Assembly (NCBI GenBank): GCA_934699095.1 | Contig: CAKUVI010000006.1 | Location: 62,001-126,000, forward strand | DNA: 64,000 nt | Direction of reading: 5' to 3' | Source: an uncultured Bacteroidales bacterium | GTDB lineage: Bacteria; Bacteroidota; Bacteroidia; Bacteroidales; WCHB1-69 | Part shown: positions 25,723-34,222 of the stretch, piece after piece | Position numbering within the stretch: the first letter of the stretch is position 1 | Layout of the letters: each line of letters opens with the position of its first letter | Notes under the pieces: generated by a model | What the model saw: only the letters and a program-made list of their open reading frames with translations | Databases searched by the model: none | Told to the model about the DNA's origin: nothing | Program-made: the position numbers and the translations under genes

Positions 25723-27327
25723 TCAGAAACCTGCAAAATTGAAGAAAAGAGGCGGCAAAAGGAGGAAGAATCCGAGGATTATCAAGGCAAGTATGAATTT
25801 CCAGATAAACTGGAACCATTTTGAGTAGGGGATGCGCGCAACCCCGAGCACACCTATCAGGACACCTGATGTGGGGGTTATCATGTTGGTGAAGCCGTCA
25901 CCAAATTGGAATGCCAATACCGTGAGCTGGCGTGGTATGCTCATCAAGTCTGACCATTCGGTCATCATGGGTATTGTGAGCGCAGCCTTCGCCGAACCTG
26001 ACGGAATGATGAGGTTCAACAGGTTCTGCATGACGTACATGGTGGCGGTGCTGCCAATGCGGCCTGCCCCTTGCAGACTTTCGGCTACAGCGTAAAGAAT
26101 TGTGTCAATGATTTTTCCGTCTTCCAAAATTACAATTATACCGCCTGCCAATCCAACAATCAAGGCCGCCGACAAGATGTCTTTGCACCCGTTGAGGAAC
26201 TCCTTGAATATGGTGTCAAACGACATTCCGAAAGCAAATCCCGACAAGATGCCCATCACGAAGAACAGACCTGCTATCTCCATCACATACCAATCATACC
26301 CCAGAACTCCGGCGACCAGTCCGAGAATTGTGATGAGCAATATCATAAGCACCAGATGATGGACAGATTTTTTAGTGGCAAAGAAGCCGAGAATGACGAA
26401 TAATGCTGCTATGATCGGGAAAACAACAATGTTTCTCGAGCCTAATCCTACAGAAATGTTGGTTGTGGGGAGTTTAATTGCAAGAAAGACGAGCAGAAGA
26501 GACAATGCGGAATAAACAATCCAAGCTTTTGTGCCGGATTTCACCATTGATTGATTGTCCTCATTGGACGAGGCCTTGTCACGCCAGTAGCTGTCTATAT
26601 CGTAGGTCAGGGATTTTTGCGGGTTATGTTTGATATAGTTGGCGTAAATAATGGTGAAGATGATTGCGATAAGTGTGAGTATGCACCAGCAGATAAAGCG
26701 GTAGCCGATGCCTGAGAATGTTGGCAGTCCGGCCAAACCTTGGGCAATGCCGATTGTGAAGGGGTTCAGCATCGCTCCGGCAAAACCCACGTGCGCTGCC
26801 ACGTAGCACATCAGCACGCCCACTATCGAATCGTAACCCATGGAGACGGCCAAAGGCACAAACACTACAATGAAGGCTATTGTCTCCTCACTCATACCGA
26901 AAATTGAACCGAACAAACTGAACATCAGCATGATGGCTATGATGAGTATGTTGTTTATCCCTATTTTCCCGAGAATTCGGTTCTTCTGCAGTCGTTGCAT
27001 GTCGTTCAGGAAAAAACCGATGCCTCTGTTAATGGCATCCGTCTGGTTCATTATCCAGAATGCACCGCCAATCATCAAAATGAAAACTATTATTGATGAC
27101 GTTCTCTCAAAGCCCTTGAAAAAAGCGGTGAAAACCTGCCATGTCTGTGGTGATTGTTCAACTTTGTGATAAGAATCAGGCACCACAATGTTGCGATCAT
27201 GGCCATCTACACTGACGGTCTGCCGGTCGAACTGTCCGCCGGGGACTATCCATGTGAGCACTGCGCACACCACGATGATGGCGAATACGATGGTGAATGT
27301 GTTGGGTATCTTGAAGTTTGTCTTCAT
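25723..27327 (-). CDS. YfcC/DcuC-family membrane carrier
   Basis: The 534-residue protein has about 12 hydrophobic segments and the family start IPNTFTIVFAIIVVCAVLTWIVPGG. In DcuC/YfcC carriers the known or suspected cargo are C4-dicarboxylates or related anions. Conserved Gly-rich loops are seen, for example FGMSEETIAFIVVFVPL and IIPSGSAKAALTIPMM, which may be re-entrant substrate loops. It lies between the ROK kinase and rhamnosidase genes with gaps of 7 and 17 bases. The association with sugar genes is interesting, but the substrate is not predictable. Confidence 0.88.
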   Translation of the reverse strand: MKTNFKIPNTFTIVFAIIVVCAVLTWIVPGGQFDRQTVSVDGHDRNIVVPDSYHKVEQSPQTWQVFTAFFKGFERTSSIIVFILMIGGAFWIMNQTDAINRGIGFFLNDMQRLQKNRILGKIGINNILIIAIMLMFSLFGSIFGMSEETIAFIVVFVPLAVSMGYDSIVGVLMCYVAAHVGFAGAMLNPFTIGIAQGLAGLPTFSGIGYRFICWCILTLIAIIFTIIYANYIKHNPQKSLTYDIDSYWRDKASSNEDNQSMVKSGTKAWIVYSALSLLLVFLAIKLPTTNISVGLGSRNIVVFPIIAALFVILGFFATKKSVHHLVLMILLITILGLVAGVLGYDWYVMEIAGLFFVMGILSGFAFGMSFDTIFKEFLNGCKDILSAALIVGLAGGIIVILEDGKIIDTILYAVAESLQGAGRIGSTATMYVMQNLLNLIIPSGSAKAALTIPMMTEWSDLMSIPRQLTVLAFQFGDGFTNMITPTSGVLIGVLGVARIPYSKWFQFIWKFILALIILGFFLLLPPLFFNFAGF

Positions 27328-27334
27328 AGGCGGA

Positions 27335-28285
27335 CTATTTTTTCAGATGAACAAGGGCTGCAGCGCCTAATATGGCTGCGTCATTGTCGTCTAACTGAGA
27401 TAATTCTATTTCAACTCTGTCTTTATAAATGAAGAGCAGTTGTTCTTTGAAATATCTCTTCAAAGGGTCGAGTAGGGGAGCGCCTACTTTAGTTGGACCG
27501 CCCATGAGGAATATTTTCGCCGGATTTGAGAATGCAGCGGCGTTGGCCAGACCAATGGCAAGTATTTTGGCAGTTCTGTTGAAAGTCTCAATGGCAATGG
27601 CATTACCTTCGTTGGCCAGCATGCCAACATCGCGGCTTGTTATGTTGTCAAGGTCGATATTGGATGGGATATTGTCCGGGTGTTGTGCTGTCAACTCCTT
27701 GAAAGTCTGGCAGATGCCGCGTGCTGATGTGTATGTCTCGAGGCATCCGCGCCGTCCGCAGGTGCACTCTCTGCCATCTGGGAATATGGTGATGTGACCG
27801 AGTTCGCCTGCCATGCAGTTCTGGCCGTGCACGATGCGGCCGTCGGTGAAGAAGCCGCTGCCGACTCCGGTGCCGAGGGTGACCATCACGAAGTTGTCGC
27901 ACTCCTTTGCCCCGCCGTAGATGCGCTCGCCCAAGGCGGCGGCGTCGGCATCGTTCGACAGCACGGTGGTTGTGTTCAACGCCCGCCCGATAGCATCGCA
28001 CATCGGTATGCACTCCTTGATGCGCAAATTAGCGGTGTTAGCCTCTATCTGCCCCGTGACATAGTTGGCGTTCGGCGCACCGATGCCTATGCCATTTACA
28101 TCAGTAACGCCGTTGTCTCTGAGTATTCTCCTTATCACTGATATGATGTCCTCGATGAAAACATCACCTTTGAAGTAATCCTGCGTTTTGAGGGCCTCGC
28201 GCGAAACCACCTTGCCTTCCGCATTGACCAAACCCACAACGGTGTTGGTGCCCCCTATGTCTATTCCGATTGCGTAATGATTCAT
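27335..28285 (-). CDS. ROK-family sugar kinase
   Basis: The 316-residue ROK protein has the N-terminal phosphate-binding IDIGGTNT at 8-15 and the zinc-linked ROK motif ending in a CxCGxxGCxE pattern (CTCGRRGCLE). It contains LGTGVGSGFF and the sugar-site GELGH with its His. No DNA-binding N-terminal helix-turn-helix is present, so it is an enzyme rather than an Nag-type repressor. Substrate is likely glucose or a related hexose or N-acetyl-hexosamine. It overlaps the upstream glycosyltransferase gene by four bases, ATGA-type coupling. Confidence 0.92.
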   Translation of the reverse strand: MNHYAIGIDIGGTNTVVGLVNAEGKVVSREALKTQDYFKGDVFIEDIISVIRRILRDNGVTDVNGIGIGAPNANYVTGQIEANTANLRIKECIPMCDAIGRALNTTTVLSNDADAAALGERIYGGAKECDNFVMVTLGTGVGSGFFTDGRIVHGQNCMAGELGHITIFPDGRECTCGRRGCLETYTSARGICQTFKELTAQHPDNIPSNIDLDNITSRDVGMLANEGNAIAIETFNRTAKILAIGLANAAAFSNPAKIFLMGGPTKVGAPLLDPLKRYFKEQLLFIYKDRVEIELSQLDDNDAAILGAAALVHLKK

Positions 28286-29871
28286 GATAGTTGTTTCTTA
28301 GTTGTTAAAATCTCTATTATGTTGAAAATCAAATTCATGCCAATAGTGCACATGATTATGAACAATGGTAAGCTCGATATTAAATATCGTGACCTCGTTT
28401 CAAATGTGAGCTGGAACAGTATTAGCATTATCAATGCTATCATGATAATACTGAAACTCTTGTGATATCTGTTAAATGCTGCAAGAAAAACCAAAATCAG
28501 ACATCCGTACCAGATAGCATTTATGAAATTGCTCCATAAATCATAGTGCCTGCCTTCAAATTCTCTGTTGTAGTAGATGCTTTTGGTGAATTTCGACAAA
28601 GATGGGATGACTTCAGGGTGAAGTTCCTTGTAAAATTCCCCTTCATACCCCCAATTGAAGGTGCCGTCATAAAATGTCAGCATGGTCTTGCCGCTTAAAT
28701 GTCTGAATGTCCCTTTGAACCCCATGTTGTGGATTCTGCTCAAGGCCTTACTGAACTCTGCCTTGTTGCGTTCGCGGTTGGTGGAGAACTCTCGAGCATA
28801 CGTCACATCGTCAGCATTCCAAACCCCGTACCCGCTCTTGTTCATCCCCATCATGAAATAATGCGCAGCACCGAATTCTTTCTGGCTCCCGCTTTGAAAC
28901 ATTCTGCAACATACCGTTGTCAAGGCAAGACTGATTACAATGCCTAAAAATAGCGCTGAGGTGTTATGTACGACAATCCTTTTGAATGAGCGGAAACGAT
29001 GTCTGTTTTGCAGGATTCTCACAGTCTCATACAACACAATCGCTATAAAAACAAAGGAGTTATGAGGCTTTATCTTGAATCCGATGACTGCAACCACAGC
29101 CATCAAAAACCATCTCAGCTTCTGGTGGCTGCCGAAACAATCGCAGGTGTAAATCCATACCAGTGATGTGGGAAAAATGATGCTGAATGCATCGGAATAG
29201 GGTATAGACATCCATGGGGTCAGACCTGCCACGATAGTATAAAGGAATGCTGAATATGCCGCTATATCTCTTTTCCTGAATATTGCGAAGACGGTCTGGT
29301 AGATCATCAGCATGGCAAAGGTGCTCAAAATATTCTGGACGACAAGAACGGAGAAGAAGTCGTATCTGCCGAGATGAAGAGGCTTGCAGATCCATAGGAT
29401 AACTGCGTAAATTTCAGTGATGAAGATGTTGTTAGGGCACTCCTGATAATACCATTGGTTGGCTTTAGTGCCGTCATAAGCCATCGAGCGTGCAGTGTCC
29501 ATTATGATCTGAACATCCCATCCGGTGGAAAAGAAGTAGCTGAAAACAATAGCTGAAGTGAGAACGAAGAACAAAACTCCATATACAAGAAGGTTTCTCC
29601 TTTGCATCTTCGGGTTGGCGCCTTTGTTCCTGAAAACAAGGTGGAAAGGGATGAAAAGCAGACAAATTGAAAAGAATCCAATAATTGCAAGTATTGGACG
29701 GGGGGGTGAGGTCTGCAGGAAAAACCAGTAGCTGTTAACCAATTTGAAGCTGTCGCCGAAGAGGACAATGAGGGTGACAAACAGCATCATCGTTGCAAAA
29801 CAGCCAAAGACAAGCCAATCAAACGGACTTTTCCGCAGGGTGATATGTGAATTATTGTAGGGTTCCAACAA
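28282..29871 (-). CDS. Integral membrane glycosyltransferase-like protein (GT39-type fold)
   Basis: The 529-residue protein has about 12-14 TM segments with an extracytoplasmic loop containing STGWDVQIIMDTAR and YPNN-like ECPNNIF, and a C-terminal LTFETRSRYLISSLP. These are marks of GT-C membrane mannosyltransferase-like proteins related to TIGR03766. The start is not certain: the first in-frame codon is TTG at 29871, and the nearest ATG (29878) is out of frame. It is the first gene of the operon with ROK, YfcC and GH78. Donor would be a polyprenyl-phosphate sugar, by family analogy. Confidence 0.75.
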   Translation of the reverse strand: MLEPYNNSHITLRKSPFDWLVFGCFATMMLFVTLIVLFGDSFKLVNSYWFFLQTSPPRPILAIIGFFSICLLFIPFHLVFRNKGANPKMQRRNLLVYGVLFFVLTSAIVFSYFFSTGWDVQIIMDTARSMAYDGTKANQWYYQECPNNIFITEIYAVILWICKPLHLGRYDFFSVLVVQNILSTFAMLMIYQTVFAIFRKRDIAAYSAFLYTIVAGLTPWMSIPYSDAFSIIFPTSLVWIYTCDCFGSHQKLRWFLMAVVAVIGFKIKPHNSFVFIAIVLYETVRILQNRHRFRSFKRIVVHNTSALFLGIVISLALTTVCCRMFQSGSQKEFGAAHYFMMGMNKSGYGVWNADDVTYAREFSTNRERNKAEFSKALSRIHNMGFKGTFRHLSGKTMLTFYDGTFNWGYEGEFYKELHPEVIPSLSKFTKSIYYNREFEGRHYDLWSNFINAIWYGCLILVFLAAFNRYHKSFSIIMIALIMLILFQLTFETRSRYLISSLPLFIIMCTIGMNLIFNIIEILTTKKQLS

Positions 29872-29887
29872 CAGTCATTTTGAACCG

Positions 29888-29919
29888 CAAAGATACAAAT
29901 TTTCCTGCCAATCCCCAAA
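29888..29919 (-). promoter_or_regulatory. Promoter of the GT39-like/ROK/YfcC/GH78 operon
   Basis: Reverse strand TATCTTTG at 29888-29895 and TTTG at 29916-29919 with a 20-base spacer match the consensus. The leader before the TTG start is only about ten bases. Confidence 0.7.
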
Positions 29920-29944
29920 TATTCAATACCGAGTTTGGCGGATT

Positions 29945-30118
29945 TTAGTCGTTCCGCTTTGCCTGTTTCATTGTCTTGGGCAGCCGTCCGGCCTTTTTCA
30001 AAGCTGAGTGTAGAATCCACTCTATCTGTCCGTTAGTGCTGCGAAAATCGTCGGTTGCCCATTTTTCAATAGCATCGAATATCTCTTTCTCAACTCTGAG
30101 CGCGAAGTTTTTTTTCAT
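29945..30118 (-). CDS. Arc-family ribbon-helix-helix DNA-binding protein, 57 residues
   Basis: This small frame starts at the ATG read from 30118 and ends with TAA at 29945. The product begins MKKNFALRVEKEIFDAIEKW, the beta strand (NFALRV) and first helix of an Arc/MetJ fold, followed by a second helix around STNGQIEWILHSALKKAG. The ending is basic. Proteins of this kind are found beside SPFH genes in other Bacteroidetes. It begins one base after the SPFH stop, so the two are translated together. It probably binds DNA and may control its own operon, where a palindrome lies at the promoter. Confidence 0.85.
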   Translation of the reverse strand: MKKNFALRVEKEIFDAIEKWATDDFRSTNGQIEWILHSALKKAGRLPKTMKQAKRND

Positions 30119-30119
30119 T

Positions 30120-31091
30120 TTATTGGTAAAGAGTGCCGGTATTTATGACGGGAGAAGCGGATTCGTCGGCGCAGAGCACCACCAGGAGGTTTGATACCAT
30201 GGCGGCCTTCCGTTCTTCGTCCAATTCCACTATTTTGTCGTCTGAGAGTTTTTTCAGGGCAAGGTCCACCATGCTGACCGCGCCCTCGACTATCTTCTCG
30301 CGGGCCGAGATGATAGCGTCGGCCTGCTGACGGCGCAGCATCACGCTTGCTATTTCGGCGGCGTATGCAAGATAGTTGATGCGGGCCTCCACAACCTCAA
30401 TTCCGGCAATCCACAAGTGCTTGCGCAATTCATTTTCGAGCACTTCGTTGATTTCGTCACCGCCGGAGCGCAAGGTCATGCCAGTGTCGTTGCGGTCTAT
30501 GTTGTCGTATGCATACAAACCCGCCACTTTGCGAAGAGCCGCGTCGCTCTGCACCCGCACGAATGAATCGAAACTTTTCACCGATTTCAAAGATGTTTCC
30601 GTGATAGTGCTACGTACTTCGGAATCAACCTCGAAACAAGCCTTGTAGGTGTCGCTTATCTTCCACACCAAGACTAATCCGATCATTATCGGATTGCCGT
30701 TCTTGTCGTTTACTTTGATGGGCTCAATATCCATGTTCTTGGCTCTCAAAGACAACTTTTCCTTGCTGTATAATGGGTTGACCCAGAAAAAGCCGTTCTG
30801 CTTCACTGTTCCGGAATATTTTCCGAAGAAAGTAAGCACTCTGGATTCGTTCGGCTGAACTGTCATGAATCCTATCAGATGCAAAATATAGGCAATAAAA
30901 AGCAGAAAGCCTGCCAGTACTGGCAACAAAACCCACGAGTTTACACTGCCGTCAGGGTCTGTGATTAAATCGAGCTTCGAAAGTCGGAAGACAAGCCAGA
31001 TGGAAAAAATCAATAAAATCAAGTTTATCAACAGATGAGTAAATCCGTTGTTCGCTGAGGTCATTTCTTTATTAAACTCTTTGGATTCCAT
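30120..31091 (-). CDS. SPFH/prohibitin-domain membrane protein
   Basis: The product has two N-terminal TM segments (about 20-40 and 51-70), a short linker with MTVQPNESRVLTFFGKY, and the SPFH domain with KNGNPIMIGLVLVWKISD and AYAAEIASVMLRRQQADAI. I start at the ATG read from 31091 (MESKEFNKEM), which gives 323 residues. The frame extends upstream through the leader to 31145, but that part lies within the -7 box. Such proteins form membrane microdomain rings and are linked to stress or membrane quality control; the exact role here is unknown. It is followed by the Arc-like gene. Confidence 0.9.
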   Translation of the reverse strand: MESKEFNKEMTSANNGFTHLLINLILLIFSIWLVFRLSKLDLITDPDGSVNSWVLLPVLAGFLLFIAYILHLIGFMTVQPNESRVLTFFGKYSGTVKQNGFFWVNPLYSKEKLSLRAKNMDIEPIKVNDKNGNPIMIGLVLVWKISDTYKACFEVDSEVRSTITETSLKSVKSFDSFVRVQSDAALRKVAGLYAYDNIDRNDTGMTLRSGGDEINEVLENELRKHLWIAGIEVVEARINYLAYAAEIASVMLRRQQADAIISAREKIVEGAVSMVDLALKKLSDDKIVELDEERKAAMVSNLLVVLCADESASPVINTGTLYQ

Positions 31092-31116
31092 AATGTTAAG
31101 TGTTTTATTAATAATT

Positions 31117-31132
31117 AAAATGATATCATTTT
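31117..31132. promoter_or_regulatory. 16-base perfect palindrome at the SPFH promoter, candidate operator
   Basis: AAAATGATATCATTTT reads identically on both strands, and a further half site TGATAT follows at 31132-31137. It lies just downstream of the reverse -7 box (31143-31150), spanning the expected first transcribed bases. An operator role for the Arc-like protein is inference. Confidence 0.55.
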
Positions 31133-31142
31133 GATATTGTTG

Positions 31143-31150
31143 CAAAAATA
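31143..31150 (-). promoter_or_regulatory. -7 box of the SPFH/Arc-like operon
   Basis: Reverse strand TATTTTTG, consensus TAnnTTTG. No clear -33 box. It overlaps an upstream Met codon of the frame, which argues against that start. The rest of the 31151-31413 stretch is AT-rich with no supported gene. Confidence 0.55.
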
Positions 31151-31413
31151 ATAAAAAAACAATAACATCCTAAATTTTTTTTGAAATAGAAAGGTGTGGA
31201 TTTTTTTCGGTCTTTGTAGTGAGTGACAGAGACGCTCGACGGAAGGTTTCTAAGCGTTGACTGTAATTTCCTGACTATTTACCCTTAATTGTCCTGTTTA
31301 TCGCAGAATGACATTTTTGAAGAATTTAATTAGGAATTATTGATGAAAATGTTATTGTCAGGAATCAAAAATATTATCTCAAAAGAATTTTAACGGAAAG
31401 CAATTTTTTTTTG

Positions 31414-31421
31414 TACCTTTG
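31414..31421 (+). promoter_or_regulatory. -7 box of the GH97 gene
   Basis: TACCTTTG matches TAnnTTTG. Transcription would begin near 31427, after the first in-frame ATG (31426), so the ATG at 31441 is favoured. Confidence 0.55.
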
Positions 31422-31440
31422 CTGAATGAAAATTTCTGTT

Positions 31441-33492
31441 ATGAAAAAGCACCTCCTTCTGATGCTGTTTTGCGGACTGTCCCTTGCCTTGTCCGCGCAA
31501 AAAGAGAGCCTTACTTCACCGGACGGGAAGCTGATTGTGCTGATATATAACGCGTCCGGCCAGCTTCAATATTCAGTCTATACGGCTGGTTTTGTTGAAA
31601 ATTCGCCACTGTTGAGCAACTGCGATATAGGTATGGAACTGGGCGACGGAACATTGTTGGGCCGAAACCCCAAAGTGACCAAAACAGAACGGAGAAGTGT
31701 CAATCGGGAGGTTGATGCGTGTTTCTATCGGAAGAATAAAGTGAAAGACGAATACAACGAGCTGAAAATCAGCTTTAAAGGAAACTATCAAGTTGTTTTT
31801 AGAGCTTACAATTCAGGTGTCGCCTATCGTTTTGTCACGAACAGGAAGGATTCCTTATTTGTGAAGCACGAAATAGCGGAGTTCAATTTTCCATTTGACT
31901 ATTACAAGGCTTTTATACCGTATGTTAACAGGAAACCTGCGGAGAATGGGGATTTTTCGGAACAGTACTGTACTTCTTTTGAAAACCTCTATACCGACAC
32001 GCTGCTTCGCCACATGGAAGACAACCGTCTGGCCTTTTTGCCCTTGTTGGTCAGACAAGAGTATTACGAGATTGGTGAAAGTGATTTGGGTAAATCGGGT
32101 AGTTTGCGCAGACGCTTCGCCGTCATCACCGAGGCCGACCTCCACGACTATCCTGGCATGTACCTCAAGCACACCGAGGGCAACTCGATGATTGGCTATT
32201 TCGCGCCGCTGCCGAAAACCTGGGAACAGGGCGGGCACAACAACTTGCAGTATGTGGTGAATGAACGCCACGACTACATTGCCAAGACTGCCGGCACGCG
32301 GGCGTTCCCGTGGCGCGTGATTGCCATCACCATGGAAGACAAGGACTTGGTTGACAACGACCTCGTCTATCTGCTCTCCGAACCCTCGAAAGTGGTTGAC
32401 ATCTCGTGGATTAAGCCTGGCAAAGTGGCATGGGACTGGTGGAACATGTGGAACATCTGGGGCGTGGACTTCGAGTCGGGCATCAACAACGAAACCTACA
32501 AATACTATGTCGATTTCGCGGCCGAAAAGGGCATTGAATATGTGATTTTGGACGAAGGCTGGGCGGTGAACGGCAAGGCCGACCTGTTCCAGGTGGTGCC
32601 TGAAATCGACCTGCCGATGCTGGTGAAATACGCCGAATCCAAGGGCGTGGGCATCGTGCTGTGGGCAGGTTACGCCGCCATGGATCAGGACATGGAGCGC
32701 GTCTGCAAGCACTACGCCGACATGGGCGTGAAGGGCTTCAAGGTCGATTTCATGGACCGCGACGACCAGATTGTGGTCAACTTCTACGAACGCATGGCCG
32801 CCACCGCTGCCAAATACCACCTCTTCATCGATTTCCACGGGGCGTACAAGCCCACGGGACTGAGCCGCACCTATCCCAACGTGCTCAACTACGAGGGCGT
32901 GTTCGGGTTGGAGCAGTGCAAATGGGCCGACAGCAAGACCGATATGGTGAAGTATGAGGTCACGATTCCCTTCATCCGCATGTTGGCCGGACCGATGGAC
33001 TTCACGCAGGGGGCGATGCGCAACGCCGCAAAGTGGTGTTACGCCCCAGTCTGGAGCGAGCCGATGAGCCAGGGCACCCGTTGCCGGCAATTGGCTGAGT
33101 ACGTGATTTTTGACGCGCCTTTTGCCATGCTCTGCGACGCACCCACGGCCTACCTGCGCGAGCCCGAATGTACGGAGTTCATCGCCAAGGTGCCCACCGT
33201 GTGGGACGAAACACACATTTTGGACGGCAGGGTAGGAGAATATGTGGTTTCTGCCAAGCGCAAGGGCGACACATGGTACATCGGCGCCATCACCGACTGG
33301 GAACGCCGCACTTTCGAAATCGACATCAAGGCCTTAGGCATCACCTCCGGCACCGTGACGATGTTCATCGATGGTCCCAACGCCCACAAGAAAGGCATTG
33401 ACTACCAAAAGAAAACCGTGGCTGTTCCCGCCGACGGGAAGCTGAAAGTGGAGCTGGCACCGGGCGGGGGTGCGGCACTTGAGATTCACTAA
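31441..33492 (+). CDS. GH97 glycoside hydrolase, retaining-type active site
   Basis: The 683-residue secreted enzyme (start MKKHLLLMLF, with signal peptide cut near SAQ) has the GH97 plan of an N-terminal beta-sandwich, TIM barrel and C-terminal beta domain. The barrel contains GFKVDFMDRDD, whose Asp (residue 436 by this numbering) corresponds to the nucleophile of retaining alpha-galactosidase-type GH97. The HGAYKPTGLSRTYPN segment has His-Gly-Ala where inverting SusB-type enzymes have a Glu-containing segment. I infer a retaining alpha-glycosidase, perhaps alpha-galactosidase, rather than SusB-like alpha-glucosidase. The choice of start is set by the -7 box at 31414-31421. Confidence 0.9.
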   Translation: MKKHLLLMLFCGLSLALSAQKESLTSPDGKLIVLIYNASGQLQYSVYTAGFVENSPLLSNCDIGMELGDGTLLGRNPKVTKTERRSVNREVDACFYRKNKVKDEYNELKISFKGNYQVVFRAYNSGVAYRFVTNRKDSLFVKHEIAEFNFPFDYYKAFIPYVNRKPAENGDFSEQYCTSFENLYTDTLLRHMEDNRLAFLPLLVRQEYYEIGESDLGKSGSLRRRFAVITEADLHDYPGMYLKHTEGNSMIGYFAPLPKTWEQGGHNNLQYVVNERHDYIAKTAGTRAFPWRVIAITMEDKDLVDNDLVYLLSEPSKVVDISWIKPGKVAWDWWNMWNIWGVDFESGINNETYKYYVDFAAEKGIEYVILDEGWAVNGKADLFQVVPEIDLPMLVKYAESKGVGIVLWAGYAAMDQDMERVCKHYADMGVKGFKVDFMDRDDQIVVNFYERMAATAAKYHLFIDFHGAYKPTGLSRTYPNVLNYEGVFGLEQCKWADSKTDMVKYEVTIPFIRMLAGPMDFTQGAMRNAAKWCYAPVWSEPMSQGTRCRQLAEYVIFDAPFAMLCDAPTAYLREPECTEFIAKVPTVWDETHILDGRVGEYVVSAKRKGDTWYIGAITDWERRTFEIDIKALGITSGTVTMFIDGPNAHKKGIDYQKKTVAVPADGKLKVELAPGGGAALEIH

Positions 33493-33506
33493 CAGTCACT
33501 TGGACT

Positions 33507-34049
33507 ATGCAGAACGGATACGATAAGGAAGTTGACGAACATGTCCTGCTGCGCAACAAACCGAGTTCTGGTGGAGCGATAGCCGACTGCATCGGGTTGG
33601 GTATGGTGTTGTTGTTTTATGTCCCGTTCGTCGTATTTATGTTCGAAGACGGTTGGGACTGGTTTTTATACGATGTCGGGGATTTTTTCCTATGTTTGTC
33701 TTTAATTGTCGCACCTGGTTATGGTATATTCTTGGTAATCAGTAATATCCATTGGGAATTATTTGGCGGCGAAACCGTTTTTTATTCAAAGTCTGACATT
33801 TACATCCAACAGAAAAGGATGTGGCGTCGCGATGTGGTGATTCCGTGGGAATGTGTGATGAGTGTTGAACCGTATGACGAGCCGGTTTGGTTAGCGCTTG
33901 TCCCCACTAAGGATCCCACTGTGTGTCTTACATATAAAACTCCGGATAAAAAGACTCGCAAAATCCGGTTCGGGTTCAAGCTCAACGAGAAGCAACGTAC
34001 TTATGTGGTTGAGCGAATACGGGATTTGCTGGTGGAGAGTTTTGTGTGA
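33507..34049 (+). CDS. Membrane protein with PH-like domain, unknown function
   Basis: The 180-residue product has two TM segments (about 24-46 and 57-79) and a C-terminal domain with alternating strands. These include YSKSDIYIQQKRMWRRDVVIPW and VCLTYKTPDKKTRKIRFGF, which resemble bacterial PH-domain proteins. It lies 14 bases after GH97 and may be cotranscribed, although nothing connects the functions. It ends before the shared terminator at 34165-34196. I cannot name a family with confidence. Confidence 0.65.
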   Translation: MQNGYDKEVDEHVLLRNKPSSGGAIADCIGLGMVLLFYVPFVVFMFEDGWDWFLYDVGDFFLCLSLIVAPGYGIFLVISNIHWELFGGETVFYSKSDIYIQQKRMWRRDVVIPWECVMSVEPYDEPVWLALVPTKDPTVCLTYKTPDKKTRKIRFGFKLNEKQRTYVVERIRDLLVESFV

Positions 34050-34084
34050 TGATTACCAAGACATTTTTATTATCAATATTCTGA

Positions 34085-34096
34085 AAACGTACGTTT
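34085..34096. repeat. Palindrome AAACGTACGTTT (copy 1)
   Basis: Perfect 12-base palindrome in the gap between convergent genes. The same sequence recurs at 56665-56676 and with one mismatch at 47075-47086. Confidence 0.5.
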
Positions 34097-34129
34097 ATTT
34101 TTAACCAATTACAATATTCCTCCTAATTA

Positions 34130-34157
34130 GAAGAGTGGACTGGGAAGAGTGGACTGG
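34130..34157. repeat. Exact tandem duplication of GAAGAGTGGACTGG
   Basis: Two adjacent identical 14-base units (34130-34143 and 34144-34157) just before the terminator. Possibly a local duplication; no function seen. Confidence 0.8.
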
Positions 34158-34164
34158 TTGAAAA

Positions 34165-34196
34165 AAAGCCCCGTGGGTCACTCCCCACGGGGCTTT
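34165..34196. terminator. Bidirectional intrinsic terminator
   Basis: AAAGCCCCGTGGG (34165-34177) pairs perfectly with CCCACGGGGCTTT (34184-34196), with a six-base loop. It sits between two convergent genes. The A-run before it makes a T-run for the reverse direction. Confidence 0.88.
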
Positions 34197-34222
34197 CCAG
34201 TTATTTGTTGACATTCGTCTTC

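Noticed and set aside
29945..31091. SPFH/Arc-like pair as a toxin-antitoxin system
   Set aside because: The larger protein is a membrane scaffold with SPFH domain and no toxin motif; the pair is better read as scaffold plus regulator.
31426..31441. ATG at 31426 as start of GH97
   Set aside because: It lies at or before the expected transcription start given the -7 box at 31414-31421; the ATG at 31441 directly begins a good signal peptide.
31855..33216. 453-codon reverse frame opposite GH97
   Set aside because: Rich in His, Val and Gly without any known motif, and fully inside the GH97 gene; a shadow frame.
34130..34157. Tandem 14-base repeat as an attachment site or part of a mobile element
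   Set aside because: No integrase, tRNA or flanking inverted repeats are nearby; a simple duplication is enough.
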